Assembly (NCBI GenBank): GCA_902594705.1
Contig: CACJNI010000002.1
Location: forward strand, 124,001-188,000
DNA: 64,000 nucleotides
Direction of reading: 5' to 3'
Source of the DNA: an uncultured Pelagibacteraceae bacterium
GTDB taxonomy: Bacteria > Pseudomonadota > Alphaproteobacteria > Pelagibacterales > Pelagibacteraceae
Shown piece by piece: positions 46,840 through 54,359 of this stretch (the first letter of the stretch is position 1; every line of letters begins with the position of its first letter). Below the pieces are notes generated by a model that was not told the origin of the DNA, did not search any database, and saw only the letters and a list, made by a program, of their open reading frames with translations. Position numbers and translations under genes: made by a program.

Positions 46840-47586
46840 ATGAATTCAATTTCACCTAATTTAAATTTAATGATCAAAGCATGTGAAAAAGTTTCAAAGG
46901 TAATTATCAGAGATTTTGGTGAAATAGAAAATTTACAAGTATCAAAAAAAGGACCAAAAGATTTTGTTACTAAAACAGATAAAAGAGTAGAAAAAATTCT
47001 TATAGAGGAATTAAGTAAATCAAAAAAAAACTATTCATTTATTACTGAAGAAACTGGTAAAATTTCAAATAAAAACAAAGATATTTTTTGGATAATTGAT
47101 CCTATAGATGGTACTATTAATTTTTTACATGGTGTTCCTCATTTTGCAATTTCTGTTGCATTACAAATAAACGACGAAATTGTTATAGGTCTAATATTTG
47201 ACCCGATAAAGAATGAAATTTTTTACGCTGAAAAAAATAATGGTTCATATATGAATAATAACAGGATTAGAGTATCAAAAAAAACAAATTTAGATGAATG
47301 TTTGTTTGCGTCAAATAACGATGGTGTAAAATCAATTTACCCTAAACTTAATACTCGAAACACAGGATGTGCAGCTTTAGATTTAGCTTACGTAGGATGT
47401 GGAAGATTTGACGGATATTTCCATAATAATATAAACATATGGGATGTAGCAGCAGGAAAAATTATAATTGAAGAAGCTGGAGGAAAAGTTAACGAAATAA
47501 ATGAATTCAATATTAATAAAATAAATATAAGAGCAGGAAATCCAAGTATTTATGATAAAATGCTAAAAAAATTAAATAACTTTTAA
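46840..47586 (+). CDS. suhB: Inositol monophosphatase family protein (SuhB-like)
   Basis: A 248-residue IMPase-fold phosphatase. Metal-binding motifs: FITEETG (metal 1), [20 protein letters not shown] (the DPIDGT signature), and [17 protein letters not shown] at the C-terminus. [16 protein letters not shown] is the usual N-terminal helix. SuhB in E. coli also has an RNA-processing role, and SAR11 relatives may instead dephosphorylate inositol- or sugar-phosphates; which applies cannot be told. It starts right after the efp stop. Confidence 0.93.
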   Translation: MNSISPNLNLMIKACEKVSKVIIRDFGEIENLQVSKKGPKDFVTKTDKRVEKILIEELSKSKKNYSFITEETGKISNKNKDIFWIIDPIDGTINFLHGVPHFAISVALQINDEIVIGLIFDPIKNEIFYAEKNNGSYMNNNRIRVSKKTNLDECLFASNNDGVKSIYPKLNTRNTGCAALDLAYVGCGRFDGYFHNNINIWDVAAGKIIIEEAGGKVNEINEFNINKINIRAGNPSIYDKMLKKLNNF

Positions 47587-47621
47587 TTGTTTTTAGAATA
47601 TTTTTTGTTATAAGGCAGCTC

Positions 47622-47852
47622 ATGAAAAAAAATACACATCCGAAATATCATACTATAAAAGTAGAAATGACTGATGGTTCTCAGTTTGAAACGCGATCAA
47701 CTTGGGGCAGCGAAAATGAAGTTTTAAAGTTAGAAATTGACCCAAAATCTCACTCGGCTTGGACTGGGGGTAAACAAAAAATTTTGGATAAAGGTAGAAT
47801 AAGTAAATTTAATAAAAAATTTCAAAACTTTAGATCTGAAAATAAAAATTAA
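47622..47852 (+). CDS. rpmE: 50S ribosomal protein L31 (zinc-free type)
   Basis: The 76-residue protein has the alphaproteobacterial L31 pattern [38 protein letters not shown] and [11 protein letters not shown]. It contains no cysteine, so it is the C-minus form that needs no zinc. Its last base is the first base of the next start codon, so translation of the DUF1013 gene is coupled to it. Confidence 0.95.
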   Translation: MKKNTHPKYHTIKVEMTDGSQFETRSTWGSENEVLKLEIDPKSHSAWTGGKQKILDKGRISKFNKKFQNFRSENKN

Positions 47853-48427
47853 TGTCAAAAGCACCCTTAATGCCAATGGCCACAGCTGTGTGGCTTGTAG
47901 AAAATACATCACTGACTTTCAATCAGATAGCTGATTTTTGTAATCTTCACGAAGTTGAGGTTCAAGGGATTGCAGATGGAGAAGTTGCAAAAGGTATTGT
48001 AGGTTATAATCCTATAATTTCAGGACAACTAACTAGAGAAGAAATCAATAAATCATCAGCTGATGAAAATAGACCACTAAATATTATTGACATTGAAGTA
48101 GAAGTAAAAAGTAACGATACTAAAGTAAAAAAATACGTACCTCTATCAAAACGTCAAGATAAGCCTGACTCCGCTATGTGGTTATTAAAAAATCACTCAA
48201 TATTAAAAGATTCGCAAATAGCAAAATTGGTAGGCATAACTAAAAATTCTGTGACTTCAATAAGAAATAAAAGTTATTGGAATTATAATAATTTAAATCC
48301 AAAAGATCCTGTGGCTATGGGATTATTTGCACAAAAAGACTTACTCATTGCTATAGAAAAAGCTGAAAGAAGGATAGTTAAAGAAAAAAAAATTAAAGAG
48401 AAAATGGGTCTTTCAAGTAAAAGCTAA
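47852..48427 (+). CDS. DUF1013 family protein (TrcR-like cell cycle regulator)
   Basis: A 191-residue protein with the DUF1013 opening PLMPMATAVWLVENTSLTFN, then DFCNLHEVEVQGIADGEVA and GYNPIISGQLTREEI. The second half (MWLLKNHSILKDSQIAKLVG) again resembles a helix-turn-helix (TKNSVTSIRNKSYWNY). In Caulobacter this family is named TrcR, a cell-cycle transcriptional regulator; a similar regulatory role here is inference. It is coupled to rpmE and sits before rpsU. Confidence 0.88.
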   Translation: MSKAPLMPMATAVWLVENTSLTFNQIADFCNLHEVEVQGIADGEVAKGIVGYNPIISGQLTREEINKSSADENRPLNIIDIEVEVKSNDTKVKKYVPLSKRQDKPDSAMWLLKNHSILKDSQIAKLVGITKNSVTSIRNKSYWNYNNLNPKDPVAMGLFAQKDLLIAIEKAERRIVKEKKIKEKMGLSSKS

Positions 48428-48489
48428 ATTTAAAAACATGGACAAATATTATTTAAAATGCTAACTAATCGCATTTTTTGGAGGTTGTT

Positions 48490-48684
48490 ATTAAAATAGA
48501 AGTTAAAGATAATAATGTAGAGCAAGCACTGAGAGTTTTAAAAAGAAAACTTCAGAGAGATGGTTTTTTTAAAATAATTAAACTAAAAAATAATTACGAA
48601 AAACCATCAGAAAAAAAGAAAAGAATTCTTCAAGAGAATATTAAAAGAGTAAAAAAACTTAACAAGCTCAAAAATAGGATTTAA
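48490..48684 (+). CDS. rpsU: 30S ribosomal protein S21, probable AUU start
   Basis: S21 protects the anti-Shine-Dalgarno end of 16S rRNA. The sequence KIEVKDNNVEQALRVLKRKL, then YEKPSEKKKRI, is clear S21. A TTG-started frame opens at 48478, but a strong Shine-Dalgarno GGAGG occupies 48480-48484, inside that frame; five bases later is ATT at 48490. Starting there gives (M)KIEVKDNNVEQ, which lines up residue for residue with the usual MQVLVRDNNVDQ-type N-terminus (64 residues). It lies 4 bp before tRNA-fMet. The gene is certain; the start codon is a reasoned choice. Confidence 0.93.
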   Translation: MKIEVKDNNVEQALRVLKRKLQRDGFFKIIKLKNNYEKPSEKKKRILQENIKRVKKLNKLKNRI

Positions 48685-48688
48685 TTAT

Positions 48689-48765
48689 CGCGGGGTGGAG
48701 CAGCCTGGTAGCTCGCAAGGCTCATAACCTTGAGGTCGGCGGTTCAAATCCGTCCCCCGCAACCA
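48689..48765 (+). tRNA. Initiator tRNA-fMet(CAU)
   Basis: Cloverleaf of 77 nt with acceptor CGCGGGG/CCCCGCA in which C1 faces A72 unpaired, the bacterial initiator mark. The anticodon loop is CTCATAA (CAT). The anticodon stem is CAAGG/CCTTG: only two of the three G-C pairs usual for initiators (29-41 is A-T). TTCAAAT is the T-loop, and CCA is encoded. It sits between rpsU (4 bp) and the transaldolase stop (3 bp). Confidence 0.95.
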
Positions 48766-48768
48766 ATT

Positions 48769-49461
48769 CTATAGATAAAATTTAGACTTTTTAGTATCAA
48801 TTAAAAAACCTTTAACTGTATCAATTGTTAACTTTTGAAACGTTTTTCCAAATTTTTGAATTTTTTCAATAATAGATGGTGGGACAGTTATTATATGGCA
48901 ACCTAATTTTTTTGCCTGTAGATAATTATATGGCTCTCTAGTGCTTGCCCATAGAATATTCACATTTTTAAAATTTTTTGAAAGTTTAATACTTTCTTTG
49001 ATCTGAGGTATTGGATCTTTTCCAGCATCGCCCATTCTTCCAGCAAATATAGAGATAATCACTTTAGTTTTTTTATCAATATTTCTTAAAATCTGATTTG
49101 TTTGTTTCGAAGTATAGACTGCAGTTATATTTAATTTTATTTTTTGTTTATTTAGTTTTTTAATCACTTTACCCATGAATTTTCCCTTTGAATTTGTTAC
49201 AGGAACTTTAACATATACATTTTTTCCCCATTTATTTATTTTCATGCCTTGTGAAATCATTTCTTCAACTTCATCAGCAAAAACTTCACAGGAAACTGGT
49301 TTTTTAGTTATTGCAAGTATTTTTTGTGAATAATTTAAATAATTCTTGGCTCCAGCTTTCCTCATCAAGCTTGGATTTGTGGTGAATCCTTTTACAATTT
49401 TTTTTTTATTGTAAATTTTAATCTGATTAATATCAGCAATATCACAAAAAATTTTAGTCAA
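48769..49461 (-). CDS. Transaldolase-family protein (TalC/F6P aldolase-like)
   Basis: A 230-residue protein with the transaldolase barrel: FCDIADINQIKIYNKKKIVK, GFTTNPSLMRKAG, the Schiff-base lysine in NVYVKVPVTNSKGKFMG, IKLNITAVYTSKQ and ISIFAGRMGDAGKDPIP. This is the short-form subfamily that includes MipB/TalC and fructose-6-phosphate aldolase; a transaldolase role fits tkt nearby, but the reaction cannot be settled by sequence. It follows pntB with no spacer and converges on tRNA-fMet. Confidence 0.9.
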   Translation of the reverse strand: MTKIFCDIADINQIKIYNKKKIVKGFTTNPSLMRKAGAKNYLNYSQKILAITKKPVSCEVFADEVEEMISQGMKINKWGKNVYVKVPVTNSKGKFMGKVIKKLNKQKIKLNITAVYTSKQTNQILRNIDKKTKVIISIFAGRMGDAGKDPIPQIKESIKLSKNFKNVNILWASTREPYNYLQAKKLGCHIITVPPSIIEKIQKFGKTFQKLTIDTVKGFLIDTKKSKFYL

Positions 49462-50856
49462 TTATAAACTCTTAACAATCTCTTCGGTCATTTTTTTTGC
49501 ATCTGCAAATAGCATTAAAGTATTATCTCTATAAAATAAGTCATTATCAATACCTGCATATCCTGGGGATAAACTTCTTTTAACAAATAAAACTGATTTA
49601 CTTTTCTCAACATCTAAAACTGGCATTCCATAAATTGGGCTTTGAGGATCTGACTTTGCAACTGGGTTAGTTACATCATTTGCTCCAATCACATAGGCAA
49701 CATCACAATTAGCAAAATCATTATTTATTTCTTCTAATTCGAAAACTTCATCATATGGAACATTAGCTTCTGCTAGTAAAACATTCATGTGTCCGGGCAT
49801 TCTTCCTGCAACAGGGTGAATTGCATAAGAAACTTTTACTCCATTTTTCTTTAACGCATCTACCATTTCTCTTAAAGCGTGTTGAGCTTGAGCTACAGCC
49901 ATTCCATATCCTGGTACAATTATTACTGAAGATGCATTTTTCATTAAGAATGCTGCATCATCAGCATTTCCACTTTTTACAGGTTTTTGCTCTTTGACCA
50001 CTGATCCATTTGTTTGATCTGTTGCACCCCATCCACCTAAAATAACATTGAAGAATGACCTATTCATTCCTTTACACATTATATATGAGAGGATTGCACC
50101 AGATGATCCTACTAATGCGCCAGTGATTATCAAAGCTGTATTTTCTAAAGTAAATCCAATTCCAGCTGCTGCCCATCCTGAATAAGAATTTAACATTGAG
50201 ATCACAACTGGCATATCAGCTCCGCCAATTGGTATAATTAATAAAACTCCAACTAAAAACGATATAAGAACTATTGTCCAGAATGAATTAGCTGACTGTG
50301 AAACACATAAATAATAAATTAAGAGAATTATTGTTAATCCTAATATAAGATTTATTATATGTTGTCCTTTAAATGTAATTGGCGCACCAGACATTATTCC
50401 CCGAAGTTTTAAGAAAGCAATGATTGAGCCAGAGAAAGTTATTGCACCAATAGCTGCACCAAGAGACATTTCGATCAAACTTGCAAGTTTAATGTTGCCT
50501 ACCACGCCTAGATTAAATGCTTCAGGTTTCAAAAAAGCAGAAATTGCTACAAAAACTGCCGCAAGACCAACTAGACTATGGAAACCAGCAACTAATTCTG
50601 GCATTGCAGTCATTGGTATCCTAAAAGCTATTATTGCACCAATGGTTCCACCAATTAAAAGGAAAATCAATACATAAATGAATCCCGGTCCAAAATTTCC
50701 AACAGACAAAAAAGTCACAATTATTGATATTACCATTCCAGCAATTCCAAAATAATTTCCTTGTCTTGAAGTTTCGGGAGATGATAAACCCCTTAAAGCT
50801 AATATAAATAATATTCCAGAAATTAAATAAAAAGATGCTGATAAATTAGCTGACAT
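49462..50856 (-). CDS. pntB: NAD(P) transhydrogenase beta subunit
   Basis: PntB carries the proton-channel helices and the NADP-binding domain of proton-translocating transhydrogenase. About eight membrane helices fill residues 1-270; the C-terminal domain has VIIVPGYGMAVAQAQHALRE, YAIHPVAGRMPGHMNVLLAE and the IGANDVTNPVAKSDPQSPIY block. The length is 464 residues, normal. It follows the second alpha chain by 2 bp and precedes transaldolase directly. The enzyme uses proton motive force to make NADPH. Confidence 0.97.
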   Translation of the reverse strand: MSANLSASFYLISGILFILALRGLSSPETSRQGNYFGIAGMVISIIVTFLSVGNFGPGFIYVLIFLLIGGTIGAIIAFRIPMTAMPELVAGFHSLVGLAAVFVAISAFLKPEAFNLGVVGNIKLASLIEMSLGAAIGAITFSGSIIAFLKLRGIMSGAPITFKGQHIINLILGLTIILLIYYLCVSQSANSFWTIVLISFLVGVLLIIPIGGADMPVVISMLNSYSGWAAAGIGFTLENTALIITGALVGSSGAILSYIMCKGMNRSFFNVILGGWGATDQTNGSVVKEQKPVKSGNADDAAFLMKNASSVIIVPGYGMAVAQAQHALREMVDALKKNGVKVSYAIHPVAGRMPGHMNVLLAEANVPYDEVFELEEINNDFANCDVAYVIGANDVTNPVAKSDPQSPIYGMPVLDVEKSKSVLFVKRSLSPGYAGIDNDLFYRDNTLMLFADAKKMTEEIVKSL

Positions 50857-50858
50857 AT

Positions 50859-51161
50859 TTATTTTTTCTTCTTTTTATACATTTGCAACATTCTTTGGGT
50901 TACAAGAAAACCCCCAAAAATATTGACTGCAGCCAATATTATTGCAAGGAAACCAAAAATATTTGAAGTTTCGAAAATGTTTTCAGACGCTCCTGCCAAA
51001 GCAGCAATAATGGCTCCAACTATTATTACCGAAGAAATTGCATTAGTTACAGACATCAATGGCGTATGTAGTGATGGTGTAACGCTCCAGACAACATAAT
51101 ATCCTACAAATATTGATAGTATGAATATGCTTAATCTGAATATAAAAGGATCTATTTCCAT
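50859..51161 (-). CDS. pntA2: NAD(P) transhydrogenase alpha-2 (membrane) subunit
   Basis: A 100-residue protein with three membrane segments (about 7-28, 33-55, 62-85) and the typical FVGYYVVWSVTPSLHTPLMS and NIFGGFLVTQRMLQMYKKKKK. In the alphaproteobacterial three-subunit form this short chain corresponds to the C-terminal membrane part of E. coli PntA. It begins exactly at the last base of pntA1 and is 2 bp from pntB. Confidence 0.96.
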   Translation of the reverse strand: MEIDPFIFRLSIFILSIFVGYYVVWSVTPSLHTPLMSVTNAISSVIIVGAIIAALAGASENIFETSNIFGFLAIILAAVNIFGGFLVTQRMLQMYKKKKK

Positions 51162-52246
51162 TATTTTATTTGTGTCTTTTCAATTATTTCATCTTCTGTA
51201 TTTATTTCAAAAGCTTTTTTGTCTTTATCAAATAAATTATTTATAAAATTAAACATGTTTTTTGCATAAAGATTTGATGCTGAAACGGGTAATTTATTCA
51301 AGATATTTGACTCACCCATTATATTTACTCCATTGCTATTTATAATTTCATTTACTTTTGTTAATTCTGAATTTCCACCTTGTATAGCTGCAAGATCATA
51401 TATAACAGATCCACTTGGCATTACATCTATCATATCTTTTTTTATTATTATTGGAGCTTTTTTTCCAGGAATTAAGGCTGTACAAATTACAATATCAATT
51501 TTTTTTAACGTCTCCTTTAATAGCTCTTCTTGTTTTTTTTTAAAATCTTCTGAGGCCTCTTTGGCATAACCTCCCTCGGTTTCAAGATTTTCTGCCCCTT
51601 CAACTGTTAAAAACTTACCTCCCAGACTTTCAACTTGCTCTTTAGAGGCTAATCTTACATCAGTAGCAAAAACTATTGCGCCTAATCTTTTTGCTGTCGC
51701 AATAGCTTGTAAACCAGCAACACCCGCACCAACAACTAAAACTTTGGCTGCTGAAATTGTACCTGCGGCTGTCATCATCATTGGTATTGCTTTTTGAAAA
51801 AATGCGAAAGAGTCAACAACTGCTTTGTACCCTGCCAAATTTGCTTGGGATGATAGTATATCCATAGATTGTGCTCTAGTAATTCTTGGCAAAAGTTCTA
51901 ATGAAAAACAATTTATATTTTTTGAAGTTATTTCTTTTAATTTTTTTTCATTTGAATAAGGATTTAATACTCCAACTAAAATTTGGTCTTTTTTTAGTTT
52001 ATTTAAACTTTCATCGTTTAAAATGTTCATTTGCAAAATTGCATTTGAATTGGAAAGTACTTCATCAATACTTTTAATGTTAGCTCCTTCTGTTTCATAT
52101 TCCTCATCTTTTATGCCTATGTGTGATGCATAATCTTTGGTTAAATAAATTTCAAATCCTAATGACTTATATTTTTTTATAATATCTGGAGTTATAGCAA
52201 CCCTTTTTTCTAAATTTATATTTTCTGAGACTGATCCGATTATCAT
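51161..52246 (-). CDS. pntA1: NAD(P) transhydrogenase alpha-1 (NAD-binding) subunit
   Basis: The soluble NAD-binding chain: ENINLEKRVAITPDIIKKY, GIKDEEYETEGA, the Rossmann motif VLVVGAGVAGLQAIATAKRLG, ATDVRLASKEQVESLGG and VIYDLAAIQGGNSELT. The length is 361 residues, as in other split PntA. It sits directly after the 36-residue oxidase subunit IV gene and shares one base with pntA2, so all three pnt genes are translated from one message. Confidence 0.97.
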   Translation of the reverse strand: MIIGSVSENINLEKRVAITPDIIKKYKSLGFEIYLTKDYASHIGIKDEEYETEGANIKSIDEVLSNSNAILQMNILNDESLNKLKKDQILVGVLNPYSNEKKLKEITSKNINCFSLELLPRITRAQSMDILSSQANLAGYKAVVDSFAFFQKAIPMMMTAAGTISAAKVLVVGAGVAGLQAIATAKRLGAIVFATDVRLASKEQVESLGGKFLTVEGAENLETEGGYAKEASEDFKKKQEELLKETLKKIDIVICTALIPGKKAPIIIKKDMIDVMPSGSVIYDLAAIQGGNSELTKVNEIINSNGVNIMGESNILNKLPVSASNLYAKNMFNFINNLFDKDKKAFEINTEDEIIEKTQIK

Positions 52247-52357
52247 TTATAGTAGAAAAAGAGCCATTAAAATTAGAATAACTACAACAGCTATTGATCC
52301 CCAAAGAACAAATTTTGTGAAGTTATTCCAGGTATTTTTATGACTTTCATTATCCAT
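52247..52357 (-). CDS. aa3-type cytochrome c oxidase subunit IV (36 residues)
   Basis: A tiny frame ATG(52357) to TAA(52247) reads MDNESHKNTWNNFTKFVLWG and continues as a single hydrophobic helix ending ALFLL. It matches the bacterial aa3 oxidase subunit IV pattern (short polar N-terminus with W and F, then one membrane helix) in length and shape, and in alphaproteobacteria this gene is typically found next to pntA, as here. It starts 3 bp after rpmJ. Confidence 0.85.
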   Translation of the reverse strand: MDNESHKNTWNNFTKFVLWGSIAVVVILILMALFLL

Positions 52358-52360
52358 AAT

Positions 52361-52486
52361 TTATTTTTGCCTTGCTTTAAATTTAGGATTTTTTTTATTA
52401 ATTATATAGACTCTTCCTCTTCTCCTGACTAATTTTGAGTTTAGATCTCTTTTTTTTAAAGATTTTAATGAACTTGCAATTTTCAT
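52361..52486 (-). CDS. rpmJ: 50S ribosomal protein L36, zinc-free type
   Basis: A 41-codon frame reads [20 protein letters not shown], then [21 protein letters not shown]. This is the long L36 form with the insert typical of alphaproteobacteria and of YkgO, and it has no cysteines, so no zinc. It lies between the epimerase stop (6 bp away) and cox IV (3 bp). Confidence 0.95.
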   Translation of the reverse strand: MKIASSLKSLKKRDLNSKLVRRRGRVYIINKKNPKFKARQK

Positions 52487-52492
52487 AATTTT

Positions 52493-53377
52493 TTATAACC
52501 TGCTTTTAATAAACGAAGTTATGTAATCTTTCAAATTTATTTTTCCATAATGTCTAATAATATTATTATTATAAGCTTTATTGGTTAGAGCTGATGCATA
52601 TCTTTCTCCTGATCTTTTAGGTATAAACTTAATTTTATGTTTAAACATTTTTGCCACATCTAAAATTGTGTATGATTTTCTGTGGCTTATACTGTAATGC
52701 CTGCATTTTTTTGCTTTCCATGCTTCAAAACACACTCTAATAGTATCAGATATATGAGTAAATCTTCTAGATTGTGTTCCAGGCTTAACAACAGTAAGGG
52801 GTATATTTTTTCTAAATTGATTTTGAAAGATGCCAATCACTGTAGCCATATATCCCTCTGAAATTTGTCTTTCACCATATACATTATAAAAATAAATTAT
52901 CTCATATTTTAAATTAAACCACTTTTTTAAATTCTCTAATAACTCTAAATTATTAGATTTTGTAAAAGCATAAGGTGACAAATTTTTATCATATCCTTTC
53001 CTACCCAATGTTGCTGATGTTGCGGAGTATATGATCTTAATGTTATTTTCTAAACAAAATTTAAATACCTCTTTGCTACCAATAGAGTTAGAGTCAAAAC
53101 ACTTTGAAAAATTTTTAAAACTTTGGTAAATTCTCGAAAATTCTCCAAAATGAAAAATGCAATTTATATTTTTTTTATATCTGTACAATATTTTTGAAAT
53201 GTTGATGGTGTTTCCTTTTATATATTTAACTCGATTTGATTTTATATGATTGCTAATTTTACCTGTTGAGTAGTTATCAATACTTATTAATTTGTATCTC
53301 GTATTTTGCAAAAAATAATCGATTAAATTTGAACCTACAAATCCAGCTCCACCTGTTACGACGATTATTTTTTTCAT
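52493..53377 (-). CDS. NAD-dependent sugar epimerase/dehydratase (GalE-like SDR)
   Basis: Extended SDR of 294 residues: NAD motif TGGAGFVGSNLIDYFLQ, substrate/catalytic YAFTK (Tyr/Lys) with SATSATLG upstream, and FYNVYGERQ, as in UDP-glucose 4-epimerase relatives. The exact substrate cannot be told. Its ATG (53377) is only 6 bp past the 3' end of the 5S rRNA gene on the same strand, with no promoter of its own visible, and it is followed after 6 bp by rpmJ; this suggests insertion of a sugar gene at the island border. Its lysine-rich, asparagine-rich composition resembles the island genes. Confidence 0.88.
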   Translation of the reverse strand: MKKIIVVTGGAGFVGSNLIDYFLQNTRYKLISIDNYSTGKISNHIKSNRVKYIKGNTINISKILYRYKKNINCIFHFGEFSRIYQSFKNFSKCFDSNSIGSKEVFKFCLENNIKIIYSATSATLGRKGYDKNLSPYAFTKSNNLELLENLKKWFNLKYEIIYFYNVYGERQISEGYMATVIGIFQNQFRKNIPLTVVKPGTQSRRFTHISDTIRVCFEAWKAKKCRHYSISHRKSYTILDVAKMFKHKIKFIPKRSGERYASALTNKAYNNNIIRHYGKINLKDYITSFIKSRL

Positions 53378-53383
53378 GAATTA

Positions 53384-53499
53384 GCCTGGCAATGTCCTAC
53401 TCTTCCAAGTCTTAAGACTAAGTACCATCGGCGCTGAAAGGCTTGACTTCCGAGTTCGGTATGGGATCGGGTATTACACTTTCGCAATAATCACCAGGC
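53384..53499 (-). rRNA. rrf: 5S ribosomal RNA
   Basis: The minus strand reads GCCUGGUGAUUAUUGCGAAA at the 5' end and closes with GACAUUGCCAGGC; the two ends pair (GCCUGG/CCAGGC). Internal CCGAUCCCAUACCGAACUCG and GCCGAUGGUACU are standard 5S loops. The length is about 116 nt. No 16S or 23S gene is adjacent on either side. It lies between a glycosyltransferase gene and the epimerase gene. Confidence 0.96.
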
Positions 53500-53544
53500 G
53501 CATACTTATACAATTTTGAATGATGTATTCAAGTATTTAATATT

Positions 53545-54255
53545 TTATTTATTAAAATATTTATAATAAATAAGTGTAATTATTGCATCAATACCGTCTT
53601 TAAAGTTAATTTTTTTTCCTTCACCATAAGATCTACCTTTATAGCGTATTGATACTTCAAAAATTTCCTCATTAATTAGACCAATTTTTGTAGTTAGTTC
53701 TGGACAAAAACTAAAGCCATTTTCTTCTAATTTAATTTTTTTCAAAATATCTTTTTTGAAAACCTTGTAACAAGTATGAGCATCTGTAAGTTTTTGATTG
53801 TTTAAAATATTAGAAAAAATTGTCAAAATATGGTTAGCGGCTACCCTAAAGATTGAACTAAAATTATGATCTGAGTATCTATTTTTATTTAAGACTCTTG
53901 ATCCATATACTACATTAGTTTTTTTTGATAAAATTGGTTTAATTAGTTTTTTGTAATCTGAAGGAGAATATTCTAAATCTGCATCCTGTATCAAAATGAT
54001 TTGACCCTTTGCATGTTTAATCCCAGATTTTATACATGCTCCCTTACCTAAATTTTTTTTATGGTAAATAACCTTATCTACTTTTCTATAAATTATTTTT
54101 CTTATTATTTGCTTTGTTCCATCGGTTGACAAATCGTCAATTAGAATAATTTGTTTTCTAATTTTTTGTTTTTTAATTTTATTGACTATTTTATCTATAG
54201 TTTTTATTTCATTAAAACATGGAATTATAATTGTTAAAACTATATCTGATGACAT
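53545..54255 (-). CDS. Family 2 glycosyltransferase (DPM1/polyprenyl-P-glycosyltransferase-like)
   Basis: A 236-residue GT-A enzyme: TIIIPCFNEIKTIDKIVNKI, LIDDLSTDGT (DDxSxDGT), LGKGACIKSGIKHAKGQII and QDADLEYSPSDYKKL, which carries the metal-binding DAD. The sequence is like dolichol-phosphate mannosyltransferase-type enzymes. There is no clear C-terminal membrane pair, so it is the soluble form. It ends 45 bp before the 5S gene; an AT-only inverted repeat spans its stop. Confidence 0.9.
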   Translation of the reverse strand: MSSDIVLTIIIPCFNEIKTIDKIVNKIKKQKIRKQIILIDDLSTDGTKQIIRKIIYRKVDKVIYHKKNLGKGACIKSGIKHAKGQIILIQDADLEYSPSDYKKLIKPILSKKTNVVYGSRVLNKNRYSDHNFSSIFRVAANHILTIFSNILNNQKLTDAHTCYKVFKKDILKKIKLEENGFSFCPELTTKIGLINEEIFEVSIRYKGRSYGEGKKINFKDGIDAIITLIYYKYFNK

Positions 54256-54359
54256 AAATTTATTTTATTAAATATATTTATCAATAAACAAATAAGATTA
54301 AACAAATAGTTTTTTATGTATTTATAAAATAATATAAAACTCAAAAATTAATTATATAA

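Noticed and set aside
53539-53561. Perfect AT-only inverted repeat (9-bp arms) across the stop of the GT2 gene, as a possible terminator before 5S.
   Set aside because: It is all A/T, overlaps the coding end and has no U-tract of its own; such repeats arise by chance at this base composition.
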